DNA of 64,000 nt from CAYGDP01 sp964348665 (GCA_964348665.1 CAYGDP010000022.1:4698-68697), one strand, 5' to 3'; shown: positions 43,998-53,069, numbered from the stretch's first letter. Notes: a model not told the origin generated them from the sequence alone. A program made the numbers and translations.

Positions 43998-44070
43998 CGA
44001 ACTTTTTTCTTGCAACGGCGATAGGCTGCGATACGATGCGCCCCCACGATTCCCTACCGAAAGGATCTCT

Positions 44071-44949
44071 ATGAAAATCTGCATGCACAACTGGATGCGA
44101 CCGGAACCAATCGAAATCACTATCAAACGCCTTCATGATTGCGGCTACGACGGCATCGAAATCATGGGAGAACCGCGCAAATACGACCGGAAAGAGGTCC
44201 GCGCTCTGCTGAACAAAAACAAGCTCGAATGTTGGGGTGCGGTGAGCATCATGCTCGCCGGGCGCGATCTCATCCACGGCGATTCCTATTACCGCGACAT
44301 GAGCGTGCAATATTGTAAGGAAACCGTTGACCTGATCGCCGACCTCGGCGGACAGATTTTCTGCCTCGTGCCGAGCGAAGTCGGAAAAATCAAAGCCATG
44401 GCCGATCCCGAGACCGAATGGAAATGGGCCGTGGAAGGCGTGAGCAAGGTTGCCGACCACGCGCGGAAACGCAGGGTCCGCATCGGGCTGGAACCGCTGA
44501 ATCGATTTGAAACAAACTTTCTCAATCGTCATGACCAGGCGCTCGCCTTGGCCAATGCCGTTGGCGACGATGTCGGTGTCACTCTCGACGCCTTTCATAT
44601 CAATATTGAGGAAGCCGATCCGCTCCAGGCGATCCTCAATGTTGGAAAGCGTCTGGTGGATTTTCACGTGGCCGATAACAACCGTCGCGCGCCGGGAGAA
44701 GGATCGTGGGATTGGAAAAAGCTGATTGCCACTCTCAAAAAAGTCGGGTACGACAAGTATCTCACAAGCGAATTTGTGGTGCCGTTCGACCGCACCCCCG
44801 TCGGGCAAAGCAAACGCGACGCCAGCATCAAGGCCAGCGAAGCAGAATTGAAGTTCATTCGCGACCACGGCAGCGATCTGATGAGCGATGCCGAGTATAC
44901 CAAACACGTTGCCAACACCATCAAACATCTCAAAGCCTGCGGCGCGTAA
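44071..44949 (+). CDS. Sugar isomerase/epimerase TIM barrel (hydroxypyruvate isomerase-like), 1
   Basis: A 292-residue xylose-isomerase-like TIM barrel. GYDGIEIMGEP, the metal-site Glu in RIGLEPLNRFETNFLN, the Asp-His in VGVTLDAFHINIEE, and VDFHVADNNRRAPGEG with GYDKYLTSEFVV form the usual set of metal ligands of the D-tagatose/D-psicose 3-epimerase group. AAAGGATC about 8 bases before the ATG is a reasonable Shine-Dalgarno sequence. A second, more distant barrel of the same superfamily follows after 12 bases, so the pair is probably a sugar-catabolic unit. Confidence 0.9.
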   Translation: MKICMHNWMRPEPIEITIKRLHDCGYDGIEIMGEPRKYDRKEVRALLNKNKLECWGAVSIMLAGRDLIHGDSYYRDMSVQYCKETVDLIADLGGQIFCLVPSEVGKIKAMADPETEWKWAVEGVSKVADHARKRRVRIGLEPLNRFETNFLNRHDQALALANAVGDDVGVTLDAFHINIEEADPLQAILNVGKRLVDFHVADNNRRAPGEGSWDWKKLIATLKKVGYDKYLTSEFVVPFDRTPVGQSKRDASIKASEAELKFIRDHGSDLMSDAEYTKHVANTIKHLKACGA

Positions 44950-44961
44950 TCGAATTTGCCA

Positions 44962-45783
44962 ATGAAACTCGGCGTCACCACTTGGTCGCTGCACCAGCCG
45001 AAGATGCTCGACGCACTCCGTCTCGCGCAGAGTCTCGGATTCGAGTCTGTTCAATTGGGAATTGGAACCCTCGGCGTGCCCGACGAAGCCGGCGCCAAGG
45101 AAGTCGCCGCCTGGGTCAAAAAACACAAGATCGAAATCGTCTCCACATGCGTCGGGTTTCCGCACGAGGACTATTCAACCCTAGAAGCCATCGAACGCAC
45201 CGGCGGCTTTGGATGGAGGGAAGAATTCGAGCGCCGTTACCTTTTGACCATCCGCGCGGCCGCGCTCACCAAGTTTTTCGGGGTGAAGCTGCTCACTACA
45301 CATGCCGGGTTCATTCCGGAAGATAGCAAGAGTCACGAGTTCGCTGTGTTTGTCATGCGCGTCCGAAAAATCGCCGACGTGCTTCGCAAACAAAATCTCG
45401 TCCTCGGCATGGAATCCGGTCAGGAAACCGCCAAAACGCTCCAGCAATTTCTCCGGGCGCTCAAACGTCCCAATGTCAAAGTCAATTTCGACCCCGCCAA
45501 TATGATTCTATATGGCAAACAGGAGCCGATGGAGGCTGTCAAACTTCTTTACAAAGACATCGCCCAGGTGCACATGAAAGACGCGCTCTGGACAAAAACT
45601 CGCGGCACTTGGGGCAAAGAGGTTCCGCTGGGGAAAGGCGAAGCCCACATTCCCAAACTCCTCGATTTCCTTCAGCGAAAAAAATTCCGTCACCCCCTCA
45701 TCGTCGAACGCGAAGGAGGCAATGACCGTGCCGGAGATATTCGCATAGCGAAAGAATTGATCGAGAAACGACTCGCCAAGTAA
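44962..45783 (+). CDS. Sugar isomerase/epimerase TIM barrel, 2
   Basis: A 273-residue xylose-isomerase-like barrel read from ATG 44962. It begins KLGVTTWSLHQPKMLDALRL and carries the metal-site segments VLGMESGQETAKTLQQFL, VKVNFDPANMILYGKQEPME, VHMKDALW and HPLIVEREGGNDRAGDI. Compared with the preceding barrel the sequence is quite different, so it is not a recent duplicate. Substrate unknown; IolE/IolH-type inositol enzymes and keto-sugar epimerases share this pattern. Confidence 0.88.
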   Translation: MKLGVTTWSLHQPKMLDALRLAQSLGFESVQLGIGTLGVPDEAGAKEVAAWVKKHKIEIVSTCVGFPHEDYSTLEAIERTGGFGWREEFERRYLLTIRAAALTKFFGVKLLTTHAGFIPEDSKSHEFAVFVMRVRKIADVLRKQNLVLGMESGQETAKTLQQFLRALKRPNVKVNFDPANMILYGKQEPMEAVKLLYKDIAQVHMKDALWTKTRGTWGKEVPLGKGEAHIPKLLDFLQRKKFRHPLIVEREGGNDRAGDIRIAKELIEKRLAK

Positions 45784-45800
45784 CGATCCGTTTCGAGCGC

Positions 45801-46226
45801 TCATTCATAGGTTGAAATTATCCGTTTCGCTGCCGGCAGCCATACGGATTCGATCCAATCCTCGCCCATGCCGACAGGCGCGGCGCGGACGACGTTCCAG
45901 CCCGCGTCTTGCAGTTCGCGCATCATGCTCCACGATGCGTCGGTGTTCGAGGTGTGAACGATGACAGAGCAGGCCGGAACGCGGTTGGCAAGCCACTTGA
46001 CGATGTCCATGCCGGTTTTGGGATCGTTTGGGGCATGGTCGTGGTCGAGCGAGATAAGAACGGTTTCGTCAATGAACCGGTTGATTTCGGCCAACATCCC
46101 TGCTACGTCGTGCCAGACATGCACCGTCAACCACGGCCCTAGCTCCGCCGCCGCCGTTGCAAACCGCTCCGCCCGCTCATGACTGTCGTCAAGAACGAGA
46201 ATGTAAGCTTGTATGGGCAGTTTCAT
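45801..46226 (-). CDS. Cyclic-phosphate-processing receiver-domain protein
   Basis: A 141-residue protein of receiver-like fold. It begins AYILVLDDSHERAERF, with the acidic pair, and has VLISLDHDHAPNDPKTGMDIVKWLANR, here in two parts: VLISLDHDHAPND and PKTGMDIVKWLANR. The LDHD block and the VIVHTSNTDAS strand are typical of the small receiver variants described as cyclic-phosphate processing, often encoded beside RNA-repair enzymes. No such partner, kinase or output domain is adjacent here; it lies tail to tail with the isomerase pair. Function inferred only from family likeness. Confidence 0.75.
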   Translation of the reverse strand: MKLPIQAYILVLDDSHERAERFATAAAELGPWLTVHVWHDVAGMLAEINRFIDETVLISLDHDHAPNDPKTGMDIVKWLANRVPACSVIVHTSNTDASWSMMRELQDAGWNVVRAAPVGMGEDWIESVWLPAAKRIISTYE

Positions 46227-46268
46227 TTAAAAAGAGCATGGACAGGCAGGCCGTTCTGCGTTTTTCAG

Positions 46269-46604
46269 TTAGAGTGTTGATCCAAATCCGAAACTTCTGA
46301 TTTTTTCCACTAGCGGTTGAGGGTTTGCGCACAAATACCAAAAAACTATTTTTTCAGGATATCCGATTACTTGGTGTCGAATTCGAACCCCTTTGCCAAT
46401 AAACGGAATCAGTCTGAATGGCTCAACGGAAGATAACTTGGCGGGCGTAAACTTAAAGTCACCGGCAAATGCTACCTTCAGCGTCATCACTTCTGGTGTC
46501 ACAGTAAGCGTGGCGAACGGCCAAGTAGCATTGAATAAACCGATTCGAGCTCCACCCGTATATGAAATTGATATTGCGGTCAACTTCCACTCCCTTTCTC
46601 CCAC
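46269..46604 (-). CDS. Small hypothetical protein with PH-like pattern
   Basis: A 111-residue protein without a recognised family. It is rich in beta-strand-like segments (ISISYTGGARIGLFNATWPFATLTV, given here as ISISYTGGARIG and FNATWPFATLTV; then MTLKVAFAGDFKFT), with a final helix (PQPLVEKIRSFGFGS), a pattern like small PH/GRAM-type domains. Base composition is more A+T-rich than its neighbours, hinting at transfer. It overlaps the end of the larA-like gene upstream by 25 bases on the same strand, which suits translational coupling. Real gene likely, function unknown. Confidence 0.6.
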   Translation of the reverse strand: MGEREWKLTAISISYTGGARIGLFNATWPFATLTVTPEVMTLKVAFAGDFKFTPAKLSSVEPFRLIPFIGKGVRIRHQVIGYPEKIVFWYLCANPQPLVEKIRSFGFGSTL

Positions 46605-47872
46605 AAGGACGCATTTTTCAATCGAAACAGCCGCTCGCCAGCTTTCGGCACGAGTAGCACGCCTTCGGATTCGCGGTTGGCGAAATCTTCTATACGAATC
46701 GTGCCCGGGTCACGGTAGCAAAGGTTGATTTTGCGGCAAGTGGCTTCGGAGATGCCAGTGGCGAGTGTGACCATGGCTCGGCATTTTTCGACTCCGTTTA
46801 CAAACGTGCCTAGACCGTGGACATGAGTGGAGTGAGCAAGCACACCCCACGGGTACTGTTTGAAATTGTCCCATTGCTTCAGAAAATAGTCGCGACAGTG
46901 ATAGCCGATTTCTTCGATTTGGCGTCCGTGCGTTTCGCTGATGCGAGTAATGTGCGGCGCGTAGATAATCAACTCACCGCCGTCGGCCAGGATGGGTTCG
47001 AGTTTGTACATGCATTTTCCGCCAACCCAAAGTTCGTCATACATCGGTGGGCAGCAGGAGAGGATGATTTTATAGGGCTTGTCTTTGTAGGTGATGTTGA
47101 CCTTCGCGGAGAGATCGCTGGCGGCGTCCCAGGCCGAGACAGGGTTGCCGGCGAAGATGCCAACGGGCGTGTGACCATCCATGACGGCGCAGAAACAGAG
47201 TTTGTCCACGCTGACGAGCGATGCGGCGCGATCCACGACGCGGCGGACTGGCGTCCATTTATGTCCGATAATCATCGGGTTGGTGACGACCGCGCCGAGC
47301 CAGTGGAAAAAATTCAAAACGTGGGGGCCACTGATGCCGGGGAAGAGATATTTGTTGCCACCGGAAAAACCGACGACCTCGTGTGGAAAGACGGGGCCGA
47401 CAATGATGAGTTGGTCGTAATCGAATACGCGCCGGTTGATTTGGACAGGCACATCCATCGCAAACAGGCCATTGGAAATCGTTTCGATCTCTTTCGCCGG
47501 AATATCGCCGATGTGCTGAAGGGATGCTGGATCGTTCCAGGAATGATTGAACACACGCACTTTGCTAAATTTGCTGCTTCGTTCTCCGGGTGTGATTTCG
47601 AGTCGCCGGCAAATCGCTTCGTCATCCATTGGCGGATGAGTGCCGAGGGCGATCATCACGTCAAAGGCTTTGCATGCACCGCCGATCTGATCGAAGAGCG
47701 CGCGAAACATCAGCCCGACGGGTGCGGTGCGGGTTTGATCGGGGACAATGACTAGAACTCGTTTTCCAGAATAATCTTTCGCGGGACAACCTTGTGCAAT
47801 GGTCTGTCGAACCTGTATGTCGCTGAGACCTTTCTCGGCGATGGCTGAGATAGCTTGGCTCAATGATTTCAT
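46580..47872 (-). CDS. LarA-like nickel-pincer racemase family protein
   Basis: A 430-residue protein of the lactate racemase catalytic-domain (DUF2088) family. VLVIVPDQTRTAPV and GTHPPMDDEAI match the substrate and His motifs of LarA; PHEVVGFSGGNKYLFPGISG (twenty residues) holds the Lys that carries the nickel-pincer cofactor in LarA and a ligand His, and HVLNFFHWLGA another His. LarA homologues racemise or epimerise several 2-hydroxy acids. No larB, larC or larE cofactor genes are in view. The start is taken at ATG 47872; GTG/ATG codons up to 47947 in the same frame are possible. It follows a DJ-1-like gene and an MFS transporter gene. Confidence 0.85.
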   Translation of the reverse strand: MKSLSQAISAIAEKGLSDIQVRQTIAQGCPAKDYSGKRVLVIVPDQTRTAPVGLMFRALFDQIGGACKAFDVMIALGTHPPMDDEAICRRLEITPGERSSKFSKVRVFNHSWNDPASLQHIGDIPAKEIETISNGLFAMDVPVQINRRVFDYDQLIIVGPVFPHEVVGFSGGNKYLFPGISGPHVLNFFHWLGAVVTNPMIIGHKWTPVRRVVDRAASLVSVDKLCFCAVMDGHTPVGIFAGNPVSAWDAASDLSAKVNITYKDKPYKIILSCCPPMYDELWVGGKCMYKLEPILADGGELIIYAPHITRISETHGRQIEEIGYHCRDYFLKQWDNFKQYPWGVLAHSTHVHGLGTFVNGVEKCRAMVTLATGISEATCRKINLCYRDPGTIRIEDFANRESEGVLLVPKAGERLFRLKNASLWEKGSGS

Positions 47873-47913
47873 GATGACTGCGGCTAATAGCATCGCACGA
47901 ACCATCAAGGCGG

Positions 47914-48513
47914 TCAACGCCGACTCGTGGACTTCCGTTTGACACACGGGGCGAGCTTAGCGCGGGCTTCGTTCAGCAATTTCATCCACGCGCCGATATA
48001 TTTGCCATGATCGTGGAAGGTGCGGCCGCTCACGAGGTTGCCGTCCACGACACACGGTTCATTGACGAAAGTGCCGCCGCAGATTTCGAGATCGAACTTG
48101 CACTTGGGCACGGTGGCCATCCGGCGGCCTTTGACGCAGCCTGCGCGCGCCGGGATCTCGACTCCGTGACAAACGCTGGCGATCGGCTTGTTCTTCGCGA
48201 AAAAATGCCTTGTAATGCGAATCAGGTCTTTGTCCTCGCGGATGTATTCAGGGGCGCGACCGCCACTGAAGAAGATCCCAAGATAATCGTCTGGGTTTAC
48301 GTCTTTGAACGCAATGTTGGCCTCGATGCTGTAACCTTCCCATTCTTTCGTGATGGTCCAGCCGGGTTTGACTTCGTGCAAGACCATCTGATAGCGACGC
48401 TTCTCCGGTGCAGCGACGACAGGCTCGAAGCCGTCTTCGATGAGGCGATAATAAGGATAGAGCGTATCCACGGTTTCCGTGGCGTCACCGACAATGATCA
48501 ACACTTTGTTCAT
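47914..48513 (-). CDS. DJ-1/PfpI family protein
   Basis: A 199-residue glutamine-amidotransferase-like domain protein. It begins NKVLIIVGDATETVDTLYPY; FFSGGRAPEYIRED and the nucleophile elbow PIASVCHGVEIPARAG with the Cys followed by His-Gly are the PfpI/YhbO pattern. Such proteins act as glyoxalases, chaperones or amide hydrolases. I use ATG 48511-48513, since residues upstream are not family-like. It ends just before the larA-like gene and begins after the MFS stop, so the three are one operon. Confidence 0.9.
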   Translation of the reverse strand: MNKVLIIVGDATETVDTLYPYYRLIEDGFEPVVAAPEKRRYQMVLHEVKPGWTITKEWEGYSIEANIAFKDVNPDDYLGIFFSGGRAPEYIREDKDLIRITRHFFAKNKPIASVCHGVEIPARAGCVKGRRMATVPKCKFDLEICGGTFVNEPCVVDGNLVSGRTFHDHGKYIGAWMKLLNEARAKLAPCVKRKSTSRR

Positions 48514-48517
48514 GGTG

Positions 48518-50101
48518 TTATTCCGGTAATCCTTTTCCATTGGTTTCATCGCCAAGCCAGATGATTCCCATGCCGATGAGGTAAATCACTGTCATCACTG
48601 AACCGGCCTTCGGAAAACTGCCGTCGAAAAATCCAATCAGGGTTGCCGTTTGCAATCCGCCAATCGCCGCGATAATTCTTCCGAAATTGAACGCGAACCC
48701 CTGGCCTGTCGCCCGCACCGCCGTTGGGAATAGTTCGGGGAAATAGAGCGGGAAAAAACCATAAAACGCCGCTGTGATTCCTCCCGCGAGAAACGCGGCG
48801 ACTAGAAAACCTATGCCAAAGCTGGAATTGCCCTGATAAAAGTAGAGCGCTGACGCGATCGAGCCAATGCACATCAAGGTGTAAGTGGGTCGTCGTCCCC
48901 ATTTTCCTGCCGCCAGAGCCGCTACAATCGTCGCCAAAATCGCTCCCAGGGCTGTGGCGATCTGTGTTTTCTCTTTTGCGTAGTATTTTGTTATGACCGT
49001 TTCTGATTTGCCATCGGGTAACTGGCTCTCGACTTTCGTATCCGGCTTAAGCTGTCCCGCCCAGCGCGGCGCCCATTGGATTGAACCCCACGTCCCCAAG
49101 AGTGCCACTCCCGCCAGGCCTGCGCCGAACAACATATTGCGAAGGACTTGCCGCTGACTATCCGCGTGCAATGAACCTGCCGCTGCTGCACGTTTGAGAT
49201 ACTGTCGAACCGGGTAGAGAAAACCAAGCAAGGCGATTGCCAGCCCGACGATGGTAATGAATGTTGCAGGGATCGCCGAGATTCCCGCGGGCGACCACGC
49301 CCAGATGATCGCCAAAGTAGCGACCGATCCGATCAGCACTCCGACTAAATCGGCATTTACCCAATGCGACGTTGCGCCTTTGGCCTTCTCGTGTTCCCAT
49401 CGCTCGGATTCAGGAACAAATAATCGGATAAAGAAAATCAACAGCGCTGGCACAGCACCGCTGATCATCAGGAATCGCCACGCCGAATTGGCGAGCAGCG
49501 AGGTTGTCATCGTTTCTGATAGGCCGATCCCGAGCAGGAACGATTTTACGCCGCCAATAAAACCGACCAGCCCCATGCTCAAGAGAGCCACAACGAGAAA
49601 CCCGACGTTGGCTGCCGCGCCGATCAATCCCGCGATCAACGCACGGGATTTTCGCGGCCAGATTTCATTGACCAGCGCCACTCCCAGCGACCATTCACCG
49701 CCCATTCCCAGCGATGCAATGAACCGTAACGCGGCGATGTGCCATGCTTCCGTTGCAAACCCGCATAGCCCCGTAAAGATCGCATAGGTAAAAATGCTCA
49801 ACGACATCGCCCGCACACGTCCGATCTTGTCGCCCAGCCATCCGAAGAAAACTCCGCCGCTCGCGGCGCCAACGAGAAACACGGCGATGATCGAGGCGAA
49901 CCATTTTGTCGCATCGCCCGGAGCGGCATTGGATCCGAGCAAGTCCGCCAGCGCTGGCTGACCGATCAACGGGAAAAGTCCCATCTCGAACCCGTCAAAC
50001 ATCCAGCCGAGAAACGCCGCCAGTAGCGTCATGTATTTCGCTTTGGTGCTTGGCGGATTGGGCGCGGCGTCGGAAGCGGCTAGTTGTGTTGGCTCGGTCA
50101 T
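48518..50101 (-). CDS. Major facilitator superfamily transporter (metabolite:H+ symporter type)
   Basis: A 527-residue membrane protein with about twelve helices. FLGWMFDGFEMGLFPLI near the N-terminus (WxxDGFD-like motif), the loop 2-3 signature FFGWLGDKIGRVRAM, and the second-half AAGKWGRRPTYTLMC fit the aromatic acid/sialate-type symporters. A long central loop carries SQLPDGKSETVITKYYAK, less usual and perhaps periplasmic. It heads an operon with the DJ-1-like and LarA-like genes, which suggests uptake of a hydroxy acid or sugar acid that these then convert; this is inference. Confidence 0.87.
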   Translation of the reverse strand: MTEPTQLAASDAAPNPPSTKAKYMTLLAAFLGWMFDGFEMGLFPLIGQPALADLLGSNAAPGDATKWFASIIAVFLVGAASGGVFFGWLGDKIGRVRAMSLSIFTYAIFTGLCGFATEAWHIAALRFIASLGMGGEWSLGVALVNEIWPRKSRALIAGLIGAAANVGFLVVALLSMGLVGFIGGVKSFLLGIGLSETMTTSLLANSAWRFLMISGAVPALLIFFIRLFVPESERWEHEKAKGATSHWVNADLVGVLIGSVATLAIIWAWSPAGISAIPATFITIVGLAIALLGFLYPVRQYLKRAAAAGSLHADSQRQVLRNMLFGAGLAGVALLGTWGSIQWAPRWAGQLKPDTKVESQLPDGKSETVITKYYAKEKTQIATALGAILATIVAALAAGKWGRRPTYTLMCIGSIASALYFYQGNSSFGIGFLVAAFLAGGITAAFYGFFPLYFPELFPTAVRATGQGFAFNFGRIIAAIGGLQTATLIGFFDGSFPKAGSVMTVIYLIGMGIIWLGDETNGKGLPE

Positions 50102-50226
50102 GGTTAGAGCGTAAGAACGCGGCGGATGCTACTCGACCGTCACCAATTTTGCCACCAAGTTTCATCGTCGCGCACATTTCGAAGGTTTGACTTGATTCAG
50201 CGCCCAACACGCGCGAGGATGCAACC

Positions 50227-51444
50227 ATGAAAACTGGATTTCTTTTATTGGCATTGTTGATTGCGTCTGGAATTGGCTGGGCGGGCGACGCCGACATAGC
50301 GCGCAAAGCGGGGATGGACGCGTCGAAACTCGGTGCAATTCATACACGGTTTCAGAAATTTGTGGACGACCAGCAAATTGCGGGCGCGGTGACGCTGGTA
50401 TCGCGACGTGGAGAGATTGTCCATTTCGATGCCGTCGGTTCGATTGACATCGAGGCGAAGAAACCGATGAAACGCGATTCGATTTTTCAGATCGCCTCGA
50501 TGACCAAACCAATTACGGCCATCGGAATTATGATGTTGGAGGAGGAAGGAAAACTTTCTGTGGACGACCCTGTCGAGAAGCATCTGCCGGAGTTTCGCGG
50601 TCAAATGTTGATTCAGAAGCGCGAAGGCGGGACGGTGACACTCACGAAACCTGCGCGGCCGATCACGCTGCGCGATTTACTGACGCACACTTCAGGTTTG
50701 GCGGGACCGCCTTCGGGGATGGCGGACTTGTATCGCAAACGCGACCGGACATTGGCCGAGGCGGTCATTGCTTTTTCACAGCGGCCCCTCGATTTCGAGC
50801 CGGGTTTGCGTTGGAGCTATTGCAATACAGGCATTGATACGCTTGGTCGCGTGATCGAGGTTGTATCGGGCAAATCGTATGAGGACTTTCTCAATGAGCG
50901 ACTCTTTCGTCCGCTCGGCTCGAAGGATACGTTCTTCTATCCCCAAAAAAGCGACCTGTCGCGCATCGCTACACTCTATAAACAAGAGAAGGGCAAGCTA
51001 GCGCGCTCCGATAATTTCCTCGGGAACGCCATCGGCGGCAAGTACCCGCTGCCAGCGGGCGGGCTGTTTTCAACAGCCAACGATCTTGCTAAAATTTACC
51101 AAATGATGCTCAATCGCGGTGACTGGAAGGGGAAACAATTATTATCAGTAGCCAGCGTCGAGAAGATGACAAAACTACAGTCGGGCGAGATCAAGACAGG
51201 TTTTGTAGATGGAATGGGCTGGGGATTTGGCTGGGCGGTTGTGCGCGAGCCGAAAGGCGTGACCGAGATGCTCTCGCCGGGCACCTACGGTCACGGCGGC
51301 GCGTTTGGCACACAGGCGTGGATTGATCCGAAGAAGGAAATGTTTTTCATCTTACTCGTTCAGCGATCGAATATTCCCAACTCCGACGCTTCCGACATGC
51401 GCCGCGAGTTGCAAGCGCTGGCGGTGGCAGCGATAACCGAGTAA
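50227..51444 (+). CDS. Secreted serine hydrolase, class C beta-lactamase family
   Basis: A 405-residue exported protein with signal peptide TGFLLLALLIASGIGWAGD. The serine-lysine pair is in IFQIASMTKPITAIG (SxxK), the second motif in WSYCNTGIDTLG (YxN), and the third in YGHGGAFGTQ (HxG replacing KTG), so the catalytic set is complete. The HxG variant and the general pattern fit EstB/LpqK-type esterases and D-aminopeptidases rather than antibiotic-hydrolysing enzymes. It stands alone on the plus strand. I would not call it a resistance gene. Confidence 0.9.
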   Translation: MKTGFLLLALLIASGIGWAGDADIARKAGMDASKLGAIHTRFQKFVDDQQIAGAVTLVSRRGEIVHFDAVGSIDIEAKKPMKRDSIFQIASMTKPITAIGIMMLEEEGKLSVDDPVEKHLPEFRGQMLIQKREGGTVTLTKPARPITLRDLLTHTSGLAGPPSGMADLYRKRDRTLAEAVIAFSQRPLDFEPGLRWSYCNTGIDTLGRVIEVVSGKSYEDFLNERLFRPLGSKDTFFYPQKSDLSRIATLYKQEKGKLARSDNFLGNAIGGKYPLPAGGLFSTANDLAKIYQMMLNRGDWKGKQLLSVASVEKMTKLQSGEIKTGFVDGMGWGFGWAVVREPKGVTEMLSPGTYGHGGAFGTQAWIDPKKEMFFILLVQRSNIPNSDASDMRRELQALAVAAITE

Positions 51445-51457
51445 AGACACTCGGTCA

Positions 51458-51590
51458 AAAAACGAAATCCGAATGTTGAAGCCCGAAACAAGGCTCTAAG
51501 CTCAAACGACCTAAATTTCTGTTTTGAAAATTTGGTTTTTGTCTTCCGATTTTGTTTCGAGTTTAGGATTTCGTCCTTCGGTTTTTTTCA
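51458..51590. repeat. Dispersed repeat copy C, imperfect inverted repeat
   Basis: ACGAAATCCGAATGTTGAAG and CCCGAAACAAGG on the left are mirrored by TTTTGTTTCGAGTTTAGG and ATTTCGTCCTTCGG on the right, with about 45 bases between. The element fills the gap between the serine hydrolase and the convergent gnd gene and could act as a bidirectional terminator. Confidence 0.6.
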
Positions 51591-53051
51591 CGCTTCCCTT
51601 TGCTTCTGATCGCCGCACCAATCGAGGTGGAAAAACTTCCCTTTTGGTTGATCCATGCGTTCGTAGGTGTGCGCGCCGAAGTAGTCGCGCTGGGCTTGCA
51701 ACAAATTCGCCGACAGGCGCGCGGTGCGATAGCTATCGTAATATGCCAGTGATGCGCTAATCGCCGGCATTGGGAGGCCAATTGAGATCGCTCGTTGAAG
51801 GATTGTCCGCCAGCCGTATTGTGCTTTCGTGACGATGTCCGAAAAGTAGGGGTCGAGCATCAGGTTGGCGAGTTGCGGCTTTCTGTCGTAGGCTTCCTTG
51901 ATGCGGTGTAGAAAGCGCGCCCGAATAATGCAGCCGCCTCGCCAGATTTTGGCGATCTCTCCGAAGTCGAGATTCCATTTCTTCTCTAGCGACGCGGCGC
52001 GTAAAAGCGCGTAGCCTTGCGCATAGGAACAAATCTTCGAGGCATACAACGAATCGCGAACAATAGGCAGCCAGTCAAGACGTTCACGCGGATCGTTCCA
52101 GCTCCATTCATCTTCCGTGTCGATCTTTCGCATTTTCAGCTTTTCCGAAGCCGCTACGCGCTCCTCTTTCATCGCCGATATAGATCGCGCGAAGACGGCT
52201 TCGCTGATCGTTGAAATGGGGATGCCGAAGTCGAGGGCGGCTTTGATCGTCCAACCGCCCGTGCCTTTCTGGCCTGCTTGGTCTTGGATCATGTCAATCA
52301 TTGGCGCGCCAGTGACAGGATCTTTCACGGCCAGAATTTTTGCGGTGATCTCGATGAGGTAACTGTCGAGGTCGCCTTTGTTCCAGTCCTCGAAAACCTT
52401 TTGCAATTCGGGGACGGTGAGGCCGAGACCATAGCGGAGGATTTGATACGCTTCGCAGATGAGTTGCATGTCGCCATACTCGATGCCGTTGTGGACCATC
52501 TTGACAAAGTGTCCTGCGCCGCCCGCTCCGATGTAGGCACAGCAAGGTTCACCGTCCACTTGCGCGGCGATTTTGCGGAGAATTGGCGCCACAGCATCAT
52601 AAGCCTCACGTGAGCCGCCGGCCATGATGCTCGGACCGCGCAACGCGCCTTCTTCGCCACCACTGACGCCAGTGCCGAGATAGTGGAATCCTTTTGCCTC
52701 CAACTCCGTACAGCGGCGTTCGGTGTCGGTGTAGAGACTATTCCCGCCGTCTATGATGATGTCGCCGCGCTCGAGCAGCGGCAATACCTGCGCGATCATG
52801 TCGTCCACGGGTTTGCCCGCTTTGACCATGAGAAATACGCGGCGCGGTTTTTTGAGTGAGCCGATGAATTCGGACAAAGTTTTTGCGCCGAAGAAGTTTT
52901 TACCTTTCGCGCGCCCCCCCAGCAATTCATCGGTCTTCGCAGTGGTGCGATTGAATACCGAGATGCGGAAACCTCGGCTCTCGACGTTCAGCGCGAGGTT
53001 TTCACCCATCACAGCGAGGCCAATGAGACCAATGTCGGATTGAACAGTCAT
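51588..53051 (-). CDS. gnd: 6-phosphogluconate dehydrogenase, decarboxylating
   Basis: NADP-dependent enzyme of the oxidative pentose-phosphate pathway that makes ribulose 5-phosphate and CO2. At 487 residues it is of the standard long form. IGLIGLAVMGENLALNVES is the cofactor fold; GGNSLYTDTERRC, GVSGGEEGALRGPSIM and the catalytic GHFVKMVHNGIEYGDMQ (Lys and Glu) are all present. KGTGGWTIKAALDFGIP and the C-terminal RDYFGAHTYERMD complete the family. The SDR gene lies downstream on the same strand, separated by a palindromic repeat upstream of gnd. Confidence 0.97.
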   Translation of the reverse strand: MTVQSDIGLIGLAVMGENLALNVESRGFRISVFNRTTAKTDELLGGRAKGKNFFGAKTLSEFIGSLKKPRRVFLMVKAGKPVDDMIAQVLPLLERGDIIIDGGNSLYTDTERRCTELEAKGFHYLGTGVSGGEEGALRGPSIMAGGSREAYDAVAPILRKIAAQVDGEPCCAYIGAGGAGHFVKMVHNGIEYGDMQLICEAYQILRYGLGLTVPELQKVFEDWNKGDLDSYLIEITAKILAVKDPVTGAPMIDMIQDQAGQKGTGGWTIKAALDFGIPISTISEAVFARSISAMKEERVAASEKLKMRKIDTEDEWSWNDPRERLDWLPIVRDSLYASKICSYAQGYALLRAASLEKKWNLDFGEIAKIWRGGCIIRARFLHRIKEAYDRKPQLANLMLDPYFSDIVTKAQYGWRTILQRAISIGLPMPAISASLAYYDSYRTARLSANLLQAQRDYFGAHTYERMDQPKGKFFHLDWCGDQKQREA

Positions 53052-53069
53052 GGCAATGGAAGATTAGTA

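Noticed and set aside
43888..45165. 425-codon open frame on the minus strand
   Set aside because: Antisense to the first sugar isomerase and parts of its neighbours; a by-product of codon bias in GC-rich genes.
46817..47755. 312-codon plus-strand frame
   Set aside because: Antisense to the LarA-like gene; no family motifs.
50227..51444. Possible antibiotic-resistance beta-lactamase
   Set aside because: The third motif is HxG rather than KTG and the overall pattern fits esterase or peptidase relatives, so a resistance call is not supported.
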